Of a stretch of 64,000 nucleotides of DNA, positions 24,651-37,040 are shown piece by piece. Position numbers and translations under genes: made by a program. This DNA comes from Centrapalus pauciflorus (lineage: Eukaryota > Streptophyta > Magnoliopsida > Asterales > Asteraceae), in the NCBI GenBank assembly GCA_020465985.1, contig JAANYP010000256.1, positions 81,379 through 145,378 on the forward strand, written 5' to 3'. Below the pieces are notes generated by a model, which was not told the origin of the DNA, did no database searches, and was given only the letters and a program-made list of their open reading frames with translations. Every line of letters begins with the position of its first letter. Positions within the stretch are counted from its first letter, which is position 1.

Positions 24651-27600
24651 GAGGTAAAATTGTATTTTGTGTGACTATTGTCCATGCAATGGCCACTTTA
24701 TTTTTATTTGTGTGTGGCCGATTGCAACCATTTGGTCACACAACGAGTGTGTTGTTGTGGGCTTTGGTCACATAAAATTATGCCAAATGTGGCCGTAGGT
24801 GTTAAAAAGTGTGACCATATGCTATTTTAAGTGAGGTAAACCTGTATTTGGTGTGACTATTGTCCATGAAATGGCCACTTTATTTTTATCTGTGTGGCTG
24901 ATTGCAACCATTCGGTCACACAACGAGTGTGTTGTTGTGGGCTTTGGTCACATAAAATTATGCCAAATGTGGCCGTAGGTGTTAAAAAGTGTGACCATAT
25001 GCTCTTTTAATTGAGGTAAACCTGTATTTGGTGTGACTATTGTCCATGAAATGGCCACTTTATTTTTATCTGTGTGTGGCTGATTGCAACCATTCGGTCA
25101 CACAACGAGTGTGTTGTTGTGGGCTTTGGTCACATAAAAATATGCCAAATGTGGCCGTAGTTGTTAAAAAGTGTGACCATATGCTCTTTTAATTGAGGTA
25201 AACTTGTATTTTGTGTGACTATTTTCCATGAAATGGCCACTTTATTTTTATCTGTGTGTGGCTGAGTGCAACTATTTGGTCACACAACGAGTGTGTTGTT
25301 GTGGGCTTTGGTCACAAAACATTATGCCAAATGTGGCTTTGGTCACATAAAATTATGCCAAATGTGGCCGTAGGTGTTAAAAAGTGTGACCATATGCTAT
25401 TTTAAGCGAGGTAAACCTTTATTTTCTGTGACTATTGTCCATGCAATGGCCACTTCATTTTTATTTGTGTCTAGACGATTGCAACCATTTGGTCACACAA
25501 CGAGTGTGTTGTTGTGGGCCTTGGTCATATAAAATTATGCCGAATGTGGTCGTAGGTGTTAAAACGTTTGACCATATGCTCTTTTAATTGACGTAAACTT
25601 GTATTTTGTGTGACTATTGTCCATGCAATGGCCACTTTATTTTTATTTGTGTGTGGCTGATTGCAACCATTTGGTCACACAACGAGTGTGTTGTTGTGGT
25701 CTTTGGTCACATAAAATTATGCCAAATGTGGCCGTAGGTGTTAAAAAGTGTGACCATATGCTATTTTAAGTGAGGTAAACCTGTATTTGGTGTGACTATT
25801 GTCCATGAAATGGCCACTTTATTTTTATCTGTGTGTGGCTGATTGCAACCATTCGGTCACACAACGAGTGTGTTGTTGTGGGCTTTGGTCACATAAAATT
25901 ATGCCAAATGTGGCCGTAGGTGTTAAAAAGTGTGACCATATGCTATTTTAAGTGAGGTAAACCTGTATTTGGTGTGACTATTGTCCATGAAATGGCCACT
26001 TTATTTTTATCTGTGTGTGGCTGATTGCAACCATTCGGTCACACAACGAGTGTGTTGTTGTGGGCTTTGGTCACATAAAATTATGCCAAATGTGGCCGTA
26101 GGTGTTAAAAAGTGTGACCATATGCTCTTTTAATTGAGGTAAACTTGTATTTTGTGTGACTATTGTCCATGCAATGGCCACTTTATTTTTATTTGTGTGT
26201 GGCTGATTGCAACCATTTGGTCACACAACGAGTGTGTTGTTTTGGGCTTTGGTCACATAAAATTATGCCAAATGTGGCCGTAGGTGTTAAAAAGTGTGAC
26301 CAAATGCTCTTTTAAGCGAGATAAACCTGTATTTTGTGTGACTATTGTCCATGCAATGGCCACTTCATTTTTATTTGTGTCTAGACGATTGCAACCATTT
26401 GGTCACACAACGAGTGTGTTGTTGTGGGCCTTGGTCACATAAAATTATGCTGAATGTGGTCGTAGGTGTTAAAACGTTTGACCATATGCTCTTTTAATTG
26501 AGGTAAAATTGTATTTTGTGTGACTATTGTCCATGCAATGGCCACTTTATTTTTATTTGTGTGTGGCCGATTGCAACCATTTGGTCACACAACGAGTGTG
26601 TTGTTGTGGGCTTTGGTCACATAAAATTATGCCAAATGTGGCCGTAGGTGTTAAAAAGTGTGACCATATGCTATTTTAAGTGAGGTAAACCTGTATTTGG
26701 TGTGACTATTGTCCATGAAATGGCCACTTTATTTTTATCTGTGTGGCTGATTGCAACCATTCGGTCACACAACGAGTGTGTTGTTGTGGGCTTTGGTCAC
26801 ATAAAATTATGCCAAATGTGGTCGTAGGTGTTAAAACGTTTGACCATATGCTCTTTTAATTGAGGTAAACCTGTATTTGGTGTGACTATTGTCCATGAAA
26901 TGGCCACTTTATTTTTATCTGTGTGTGGCTGATTGCAACCATTCGGTCACACAACGAGTGTGTTGTTGTGGGCTTTGGTCACATAAAATTATGCCAAATG
27001 TGGCCGTAGGTGTTAAAAAGTGTGACCATATGCTCTTTTAATTGAGGTAAACTTGTATTTTGTGTGACTATTTTCCATGAAATGGCCACTTTATTTTTAT
27101 CTATGTGTGGCTGAGTGCAACTATTTGGTCACACAACGAGTGTGTTGTTGTGGGCTTTGGTCACAAAACATTATGCCAAATGTGGCTTTGGTCACATAAA
27201 ATTATGCCAAATGTGGCCGTAGGTGTTAAAAAGTGTGAACATATGCTATTTTAAGCGAGGTAAACCATTATTTTGTGTGACTATTGTCCATGCAATGGCC
27301 ACTTCATTTTTATTTGTGTCTAGACGATTGCAACCATTTGGTCACACAACGAGTGTGTTGTTGTGGGCCTTGGTCACATAAAATTATGCCGAATGTGGTC
27401 GTAGGTGTTAAAACGTTTGACCATATGCTCTTTTAATTGAGGTAAAATTGTATTTTGTGTGACTATTGTCCATGCAATGGCCACTTTATTTTTATTTGTG
27501 TGTGGCCGACTGCAACCATTTGGTCACACAACGAGTGTGTTGTTGTGGGCTTTGGTCACATAAAATTATGCCAAATGTGGCCGTAGGTGTTAAAAAGTGT

Positions 27601-28732
27601 GACCATATGCTATTTTAAGTGAGGTAAACCTGTATTTGGTGTGACTATTGTCCATGAAATGGTCACTTTTATTTTATCTGTGTGTGGCTGATTGCAACCA
27701 TTCGGTCACACAACGAGTGTGTTGTTGTGGGCTTTGGTCACATAAAATTATGCCAAATGTGGCCGTAGGTGTTAAAAAGTGTGACCATATGCTCTTTTAA
27801 TTGAGGTAAACTTGTATTTTGTGTGACTATTTTCCATGAAATGGCCTCTTTATTTTTATCTATGTGTGGCTGAGTGCAATTATTTGGTCACACAACGAGT
27901 GTGTTGTTGTGCGCCTTGGTCACATAAAATTATGCCGAATGTGGTCGTAGGTGTTAAAACGTTTGACCATATGCTCTTTTAATTGACGTAAACTTGTATT
28001 TGGTGTGACTATTGTCCATGCAATGGCCACTTTATTTTTATTTGTGTGTGGCTGATTGCAATCATTTGGTCACACAACGAGTGTGTTGTTGTGGGCTTTG
28101 GTCACATAAAATTATGCCAAATGTGGCCGTAGGTGTTAAAAAGTGTGACCATATGCTATTTTAAGTGAGGTAAACCTGTATTTGGTGTGACTATTGTCCA
28201 TGAAATGGCCACTTTATTTTTATCTGTGTGTGGCTGATTGCAACCATTCGGTCACACAACGAGTGTGTTGTTGTGGGCTTTGGTCACATAAAATTATGCC
28301 AAATGTGGCCGTAGGTGTTAAAAAGTGTGACCATATGCTCTTTTAATTGAGGTAAACTTGTATTTTGTGTGACTATTTTCCATGAAATGGCCACTTTATT
28401 TTTATCTGTGTGTAGCTGAGTGCCACTATTTGGTCACACAACGAGTGTGTTGTTGTGGGCTTTGGTCACAAAACATTATGCCAAATGTGGCTTTGGTCAC
28501 ATAAAATTATGCCAAATGTGGCAGTAGGTGTTAAAAAGTGTGACCGTATGCTATTTTAAGCGAGGTAACCTGTATTTTGTGTGGCTATTGTCCATGCAAT
28601 GGCCACTTCAGTTTTATTTGTGTCTAGACGATTGCAACCATTTGGTCACACAACGAGTGTGTTGTTGTAGGCCTTGGTCACATAAAATTATGCCGAATGT
28701 GGTCGTAGGTGTTAAAACGTTTGACCATATGC

Positions 28733-28920
28733 TCCTGCTCTTCTTTTGAGTTGAGTGTAAAATTTGTATTTATGAATGTGTACTAGTTTGTTCACATTGA
28801 AATGGCTCACTTTTAGATTTTAATTGTTATTTGTGTTGTGACCGTATTGCAACCATTTTGGCTGACGTGTGTCTGTTGTGATTTTGGTCACAATAATATT
28901 TGGAATTGGCACATAAAATG
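28733..28920. other. Heavily corrupted satellite patch at a block junction
   Basis: The monomer pattern breaks down (TCCTGCTCTTCTTTTGAGTTG and following) and recovers near 28917. Sequence just left (28411 region) and just right (29208 region) both match the same upstream locus (20020 region), so the patch lies where the order steps back by 797 bp. Confidence 0.7.
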
Positions 28921-31683
28921 TGGCCGTAGGTGTTAAAAAGTGTGACCATATGCTATTTTAAGTGAGGTAAACCTGTATTTGGTGTGACTATTGTCCATGA
29001 AATGGCCACTTTATTTTTATCTGTGTGTGGTTGATTGCAACCATTCGGTCACACAACGAGTGTGTTGTTGTGGGCTTTGGTCACATAAAATTATGCCAAA
29101 TGTGGCAGTAGGTGTTAAAAAGTGTGACCATATGCTCTTTTAATTGAGGTAAACTTGTATTTTGTGTGACTATTTTCCATGAAATGGCCACTTTATTTTT
29201 ATCTGTGTGTAGCTGAGTGCAACTATTTGGTCACACAACGAGTGTGTTGTTGTGGGCTTTGGTCACAAAACATTATGCCAAATGTGGCTTTGGTCACATA
29301 AAATTATGCCAAATGTGGCAGTAGGTGTTAAAAAGTGTGACCATATGCTATTTTAAGCGAGGTAACCTGTATTTTGTGTGGCTATTGTCCATGCAATGGC
29401 CACTTCATTTTTATTTGTGTCTAGACGATTGCAACCATTTGGTCACACAACGAGTGTGTTGTTGTAGGCCTTGGTCACATAAAATTATGCCGAATGTGGT
29501 CGTAGGTGTTAAAACGTTTGACCATATGCTCTTTCAATTGAGGTAAACTTGTATTTTGTGTGACTATTGTCCATGCAATGGCCACTTTATTTTTATTTGT
29601 GTGTGGCTGATTGCAACCATTTGGTCACACAAGGAGTGTGTTGTTTTGGGCTTTGGTCATATAAAATTATGCCAAATGTGGTCGTAGGTGTTAAAAAGTG
29701 TGACCAAATGCTCTTTTATGCGAGGTAAACCTGTATTTTGTGTGACTATTGTCCATGCAATGGCCACTTCATTTTTATTTGTGTCTAGACGATTGCAACC
29801 ATTTGGTCACACAACGAGTGTGTTGTTATGGGCCTTGGTCACATAAAATTATGCCGAATGTGGTCGTAGGTGTTAAAACGTTTGACCATATGCTCTTTTA
29901 ATTGAGGTAAAATTGTATTTTGTGTGACTATTGTCCATGCAATGGCCACTTTATTTTTATTTGTGTGTGGCCGATTGCAACCATTTGGTCACACAACGAG
30001 TGTGTTGTTGTGGTCCTTGGTCACATAAAATTATGCCGAATGTGGTCGTAGGTGTTAAAACGTTTCACCATATGCTCTTTTAATTGACGTAAACGTGTAT
30101 TTGGTGTGACTATTGTCCATGCAATGGCCACTTTATTTTTATTTGTGTGTGGCTGATTGCAATCATTGGGTCACACAACGAGTGTGTTGTTGTGGGCTTT
30201 GGTCACATAAAATTATGCCAAATGTGGCCGTAGGTGTTAAAAAGTGTGACCATATGCTATTTTAAGTGAGGTAAACCTGTATTTGGTGTGACTATTGTCC
30301 ATGAAATGGCCACTTTGTTTTTATCTGTGTGTGGGTGATTGCAACCATTCGGTCACACAACGAGTGTGTTGTTGTGGGCTTTGGTCACATAAAATTATGC
30401 CAAATGTGGCTGTAGGTGTTAAAAAGTGTGACCACATGCTCTTTTAATTGAGGTAAACTTGTATTTTGTGTGACTTTTTCCACGAAATGGCCACTTTATT
30501 TTTATCTATGTGTGGCTGAGTGCAACTATTTGGTCACACAACGAGTGTGTTGTTTGGGCTTTGGTCACAAAACATTATGCCAATTATGCCTTTGGTCACA
30601 TTAAATTATGCCAAATGTGGCCGTAGGTGTTAAAAAGTGTGACCATATGCTATTTTAAGCGAGGTAAACCTTTATTTTGTGTGACTATTGTCCATGCAAT
30701 GGCCACTTCATTTTTATTTGTGTCTAGACGATTGCAACCATTTGGTCACACAACGAGTGTGTTGTTGTGGGCCTTGGTCACATAAAATTATGCCGAATGT
30801 GGTCGTAGGTGTTAAAACGTTTGACCATATGCTCTTTTAATTGACGTAAACTTGTATTTTGTGTGACTATTGTCCATGCAATGGCCACTTTATTTTTATT
30901 TGTGTGTGGCTGATTGCAATTATTTGGTCACACAACGAGTGTGTTGTTGTGGGCTTTGGTCACATAAAATTATGCCAAATGTGGCCGTAGGTGTTAAAAA
31001 GTGTGACCATATGCTATTTTAAGTGAGGTAAACCTGTATTTGGTGTGACTATTGTCCATGAAATGGCCACTTTATTTTTATCTGTGTGTGGCTGATTGCA
31101 ACCATTCCGTCACACAACGAGTGTGTTGTTGTGGGCTTTGGTCACATAAAATTATGCCAAATGTGGCCGTAGGTGTTAAAAAGTGTGACCATATGCTCTT
31201 TTAATTGAGGTAAACTTGTATTTTGTGTGAATATTTTCCATGAAATGGCCACTTTATTTTTATCTGTGTGTGGCTGAGTGCAACTATTTGGTCACACAAC
31301 GAGTGTGTTGTTTGGGCTTTGGTCACAAAACATTATGCCAAATGTGGCTTTGGTCACATAAAATTATGCCAAATGTGGCAGTAGGTGTTAAAAAGTGTAA
31401 CCATATGCTATTTTAAGCGAGGTAAACCTGTATTTTGTGTGACTATTGTCCATGCAATGGCCACTTCATTTTTATTTGTGTCTAGACGATTGCAACCATT
31501 TGGTCACACAACGAGTGTGTTGTTGTGGGCCTTGGTCACATAAAATTATGTCGAATGTGGTCGTAGGTGTTAAAACGTTTGACCATATGCTCTTTTAATT
31601 GAGGTAAACTTGTATTTTGTGTGACTATTGTCCATGCAATGGCCACTTTATTTTTATTTGTGTGTGGCTGATTGCAACCATTT
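28916..31683. repeat. Near-identical copy of the block at 19728-22495
   Basis: Private variants recur at a constant offset of 9188, including GGTTGATTGCAACC, GTGTAGCTGAG, GTGTGGCTATTG, AACGTTTCACC, GTGGGTGATTG and CCAATTATGCCTTTGG. The block of about 2.77 kb is bounded on both sides by noisy patches. It could be a recent segmental amplification within the array or an assembly duplication. Confidence 0.8.
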
Positions 31684-31982
31684 GGGTCACACAACGAGCT
31701 GTGTTATTTTGGCTTTGACACATAAAGATTATGCAATTGTGGCGCGTAAGGTGTTAAAAGTGTGACCAAGATGCTCTTTAAGCGATGGTAAACCGTGTAT
31801 TTGTGTGACTATTGTCCATAGCAAAGGCTCACTCCATTTATTTGTGTCCTAGACAGATTAAACAACACGATTATGTCCAACAACGATGTGTGTGTTGTGG
31901 GCCTGGTCAATAAAATTAGTGTCCGAAAATTGGTTCGTAAGTGTTAAAGACGTGTGACCATATGCTTCTTTTAATTGTGAGG
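31683..31982. other. Heavily corrupted satellite patch at a block junction
   Basis: Dense indels and substitutions (for example TTGACACATAAAGATTATGC and GATTAAACAACACGATTATG). After the patch the sequence matches about 26506-27426 at an offset of 5479, not the locus matched before the patch. Confidence 0.7.
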
Positions 31983-34900
31983 TAAAATTGTATTTTGTGT
32001 GACTATTGTCCATGCAATGGCCACTTTATTTTTATTTGTGTGTGGCCGATTGCAACCATTTGGTCACACAACGAGTGTGTTGTTGTGGGCTTTGGTCACA
32101 TAAAATTATGCCAAATGTGGCCGTAGGTGTTAAAAAGTGTGACCATATGCTATTTTAAGTGAGGTAAACCTGTATTTGGTGTGACTATTGTCCATGAAAT
32201 GGCCACTTTATTTTTATCTGTGTGGCTGATTGCAACCATTCGGTCACACAACGAGTGTGTTGTTGTGGGCTTTGGTCACATAAAATTATGCCAAATGTGG
32301 TCGTAGGTGTTAAAACGTTTGACCATATGCTCTTTTAATTGAGGTAAACCTGTATTTGGTGTGACTATTGTCCATGAAATGGCCACTTTATTTTTATCTG
32401 TGTGTGGCTGATTGCAACCATTCGGTCACACAACGAGTGTGTTGTTGTGGGCTTTGGTCACATAAAATTATGCCAAATGTGGCCGTAGGTGTTAAAAAGT
32501 GTGACCATATGCTCTTTTAATTGAGGTAAACTTGTATTTTGTGTGACTATTTTCCATGAAATGGCCACTTTATTTTTATCTATGTGTGGCTGAGTGCAAC
32601 TATTTGGTCACACAACGAGTGTGTTGTTGTGGGCTTTGGTCACAAAACATTATGCCAAATGTGGCTTTGGTCACATAAAATTATGCCAAATGTGGCCGTA
32701 GGTGTTAAAAAGTGTGAACATATGCTATTTTAAGCGAGGTAAACCTTTATTTTGTGTGACTATTGTCCATGCAATGGCCACTTCATTTTTATTTGTGTCT
32801 AGACGATTGCAACCATTTGGTCACACAACGAGTGTGTTGTTGTGGGCCTTGGTCACATAAAATTATGCCGAATGTGGTCGTAGGTGTTAAAACGTTTGAC
32901 CATATGCTCTTTTAATTGAGGTAAACTTGTATTTTGTGTGACTATTGTCCATGCAATGGCCACTTTATTTTTATTTGTGTGTGGCTGATTGCAACCATTT
33001 GGTCACACAACGAGTGTGTTGTTGTGGGCTTTGGTCACATAAAATTATGCCAAATGTGGCCGTAGGTGTTAAAAAGTGTGACCATATGCTATTTTAAGTG
33101 AGATAAACGTGTATTTGGTGTGACTATTGTCCATGAAATGGCCACTTTATTTTTATCTGTGTGTGGCTGATTGCAACCATTCGGTCACACAACGAGTGTG
33201 TTGTTGTGGGCTTTGGTCACATAAAATTATGCCAAATGTGGCCGTAGGTGTTAAAAAGTGTGACCATATGCTCTTTAAATTGAGGTAAACTTGTATTTTG
33301 TGTGACTATTTTCCATGAAATGGCCACTTTATTTTTATCTGTGTGTGGCTGAGTGCAACTATTTGGTCACACAACGAGTGTGTTGTTGTGGGCCTTGGTC
33401 ACATAAAATTATGCCGAATGTGGTCGTAGGTGTTAAAACGTTTGACCATATGCTCTTTTAATTGAGGTAAACTTGTATTTTGTGTGACTATTGTCCATGC
33501 AATGGCCACTTTATTTTTATTTGTGTGTGGCTGATTGCAACCATTTGGTCACACAACGAGTGTGTTGTTTTGGGCTTTGGTCACATAAAATTATGCCAAA
33601 TGTGGCCGTAGGTGTTAAAAAGTGTGACCATATGCTCTTTTAAGCGAGGTAAACCTGTATTTTGTGTGACTATTGTCCATGCAATGGCCACTTCATTTTT
33701 ATTTGTGTCTAGACGATTGCAACCATTTGGTCACACAACGAGTGTGTTGTTGTGGGCCTTGGTCACATAAAATTATGCCGAATGTGGTCGTAGGTGTTAA
33801 AACGTTTTACCATATGCTCTTTTAATTGAGGTAAAATTGTATTTTGTGTGACTATTGTCCATGCAATGGCCACTTTATTTTTATTTGTGTGTGGCGGATT
33901 GCAACCATTTGGTCACACAACGAGTGTGTTGTTGTGGGCTTTGGTCACATAAAATTATGCCAAATGTGGCCGTAGGTGTTAAAAAGTGTGACCATATGCT
34001 ATTTTAAGTGAGGTAAACCTGTATTTGGTGTGACTATTGTCCATGAAATGGCCACTTTATTTTTATCTGTGTGGCTGATTGCAACCATTCGGTCACACAA
34101 CGAGTGTGTTGTTGTGGGCTTTGGTCACATAAAATTATGCCAAATGTGGCCGTAGGTGTTAAAAAGTGTGACCATATGCTCTTTTAATTGAGGTAAACCT
34201 GTATTTGGTGTGACTATTGTCCATGAAATGGCCACTTTATTTTTATCTGTGTGTGGCTGATTGCAACCATTCGGTCACACAACGAGTGTGTTGTTGTGGG
34301 CTTTGGTCACATAAAATTATGCCAAATGTGGCCGTAGGTGTTAAAAAGTGTGACCATATGCTCTTTTAATTGAGGTAAACTTGTATTTTGTGTGACTATT
34401 TTCCATGAAATGGCCACTTTATTTTTATCTATGTGTGGCTGAGTGCAACTATTTGGTCACACAACGAGTGTGTTGTTGTGGGCTTTGGTCACAAAACATT
34501 ATGCCAAATGTGGCTTTGGTCACATAAAATTATGCCAAATGTGGCCGTAGGTGTTAAAAAGTGTGACCATATGCTATTTTAAGCGAGGTAAACCTTTATT
34601 TTGTGTGACTATTGTCCATGCAATGGCCACTTCATTTTTATTTGTGTCTAGACGATTGCAACCATTTGGTCACACAACGAGTGTGTTGTTGTGGGCCTTG
34701 GTCACATAAAATTATGCCGAATGTGGTCGTAGGTGTTAAAACGTTTGACCATATGCTCTTTTAATTGACGTAAACTTGTATTTTGTGTGACTATTGTCCA
34801 TGCAATGGCCACTTTATTTTTATTTGTGTGTGGCTGATTGCAACCATTTGGTCACACAACGAGTGTGTTGTTGTGGGCTTTGGTCACATAAAATTATGCC

Positions 34901-37040
34901 AAATGTGGCCGTAGGTGTTAAAAAGTGTGACCATATGCTATTTTAAGTGAGATAAACCTGTATTTGGTGTGACTATTGTCCATGAAATGGCCACTTTATT
35001 TTTATCTGTGTGTGGCTGATTGCAACCATTCGGTCACACAACGAGTGTGTTGTTGTGGGCTTTGGTCACATAAAATTATGCCAAATGTGGCCGTAGGTGT
35101 TAAAAAGTGTGACCATATGCTCTTTAAATCGAGGTAAACTTGTATTTTGTGTGACTATTTTCCATGAAATGGCCACTTTATTTTTATCTGTGTGTGGCTG
35201 AGTGCAACTATTTGGTCACACAACGAGTGTGTTGTTGTGGGCTTTGGTCACAAAACATTATGCCAAATGTGGCTTTGGTCACATAAAATTATGCCAAATG
35301 TGGCAGTAGGTGTTAAAAAGTGTGACCATATGCTATTTTAAGCGAGGTAAACCTGTATTTTGTGTGACTATTGTCCATGCAATGGCCACTTCATTTTTAT
35401 TTGTGTCTAGACGATTGCAACCATTTGGTCACACAACGAGTGTGTTGTTGTGGGCCTTGGTCACATAAAATTATGCCGAATGTGGTCGTAGGTGTTAAAA
35501 CGTTTGACCATATGCTCTTTTAATTGAGGTAAACTTGTATTTTGTGTGACTATTGTCCATGCAATGGCCACTTTATTTTTATTTGTGTGTGGCTGATTGC
35601 AACCATTTGGTCACACAACGACTGTGTTGTTTTGGGCTTTGGTCACATAAAATTATGCCAAATGTGGCCGTAGGTGTTAAAAAGTGTGACCAAATGCTCT
35701 TTTAAGCGAGATAAACCTGTATTTTGTGTGACTATTGTCCATGCAATGGCCACTTCATTTTTATTTGTGTCTAGACGATTGCAACCATTTGGTCACACAA
35801 CGAGTGTGTTGTTGTGGGCCTTGGTCACATAAAATTATGCCGAATGTGGTCGTAGGTGTTAAAACGTTTGACCATATGCTCTTTTAATTGAGGTAAAATT
35901 GTATTTTGTGTGACTATTGTCCATGCAATGGCCACTTTATTTTTATTTGTGTGTGGCCGATTGCAACCATTTGGTCACACAACGAGTGTGTTGTTGTTGG
36001 CTTTGGTCACATAAAATTATGCCAAATGTGGTCGTAGGTGTTAAAAAGTGTGACCATATGCTATTTTAAGTGAGGTAAACCTGTATTTGGTGTGACTATT
36101 GTCCATGAAATGGCCACTTTATTTTTATCTGTGTGTGGCTGATTGCAACCATTCGGTCACACAACGAGTGTGTTGTTGTGGGCTTTGGTCACATAAAATT
36201 ATGCCAAATGTGGCCGTAGGTGTTAAAAAGTGTGACCATATGCTCTTTTAATTGAGGTAAACTTGTGTTTTGTTTGAATATTGCCCATGCAATGGCCACT
36301 TTATTTTTATTTTTGTGTGGCTGATTGCAACCATTCGGTCACACAACGAGTGTGTTGTTGTGGGCTTTGGTCACATAAAATTATGCCAAATGTGGCCGTA
36401 GGTGTTAAAAAGTGTGACCATATGCTCTTTTAATTGAGGTAAACTTGTATTTTGTGTGACTATTTTCCATGAAATGGCCACTATATTTTTATCTATGTGT
36501 GGCTGAGTGCAACTATTTGGTCACACAACGAATGTGTTGTTGTGGGCTTTGGTCACAAAACATTATGCCAAATGTGGCTTTGGTCACATAAAATTATGCC
36601 AAATGTGGCCGTAGGTGTTAAAAAGTGTCACCATATGCTATTTTAAGCGAGGTAAACCTTTATTTTGTGTGACTATTGTCCATGCAATGGCCACTTCATT
36701 TTTATTTGTGTCTAGACGATTGCAACCATTTGGTCACACAACGAGTGTGTTGTTGTGGGCCTTGGTCACCTAAAATTATGCCGAATGTGGTCGTAGGTGT
36801 TAAAACGTTTGACCATATGCTCTTTTAATTGACGTAAACTTGTATTTTGTGTGACTATTGTCCATGCAATGGCCACTTTATTTTTATTTGTGTGTGGCTG
36901 ATTGCAACCATTTGGTCACACAACGAGTGTGTTGTTGTGGGCTTTGGTCACATAAAATTATGCCAAATGTGGCCGTAGGTGTTAAAAAGTGTGACCATAT
37001 GCTATTTTAAGTGAGGTAAACCTGTATTTGGTGTGACTAT

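Larger units (their letters stand above)
9967..37040. repeat. Satellite array dominated by the 6-mer HOR (1123 bp)
   Basis: Monomers of about 182 bp run head to tail without unrelated sequence. Six monomer types follow in order and are told apart by fixed variants: (A) GTATTTGGTG with CATTCGG; (B) TTTTCCATGAAATGG with GAGTGCAACTATTTGG; (C) the 31-bp internal duplication with GTCTAGACG; (D) GCCGAATGTGGTCG with ACGTTTGACC; (E) GTTTTGGGC with GACCAAATGC; (F) AGGTAAAATTG with GTGGCCGATTG. The C-type duplication recurs at about 14699 and 15822, exactly 1123 apart (6 x 182 + 31); the next at 17673 is 1851 away (10 x 182 + 31). Shortened A-B-C-D versions are common. Each monomer holds GGTCACA twice and TGTGACC or TGTGACT twice. 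No plausible gene lies within; short open frames are satellite translated by chance. Confidence 0.93.
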
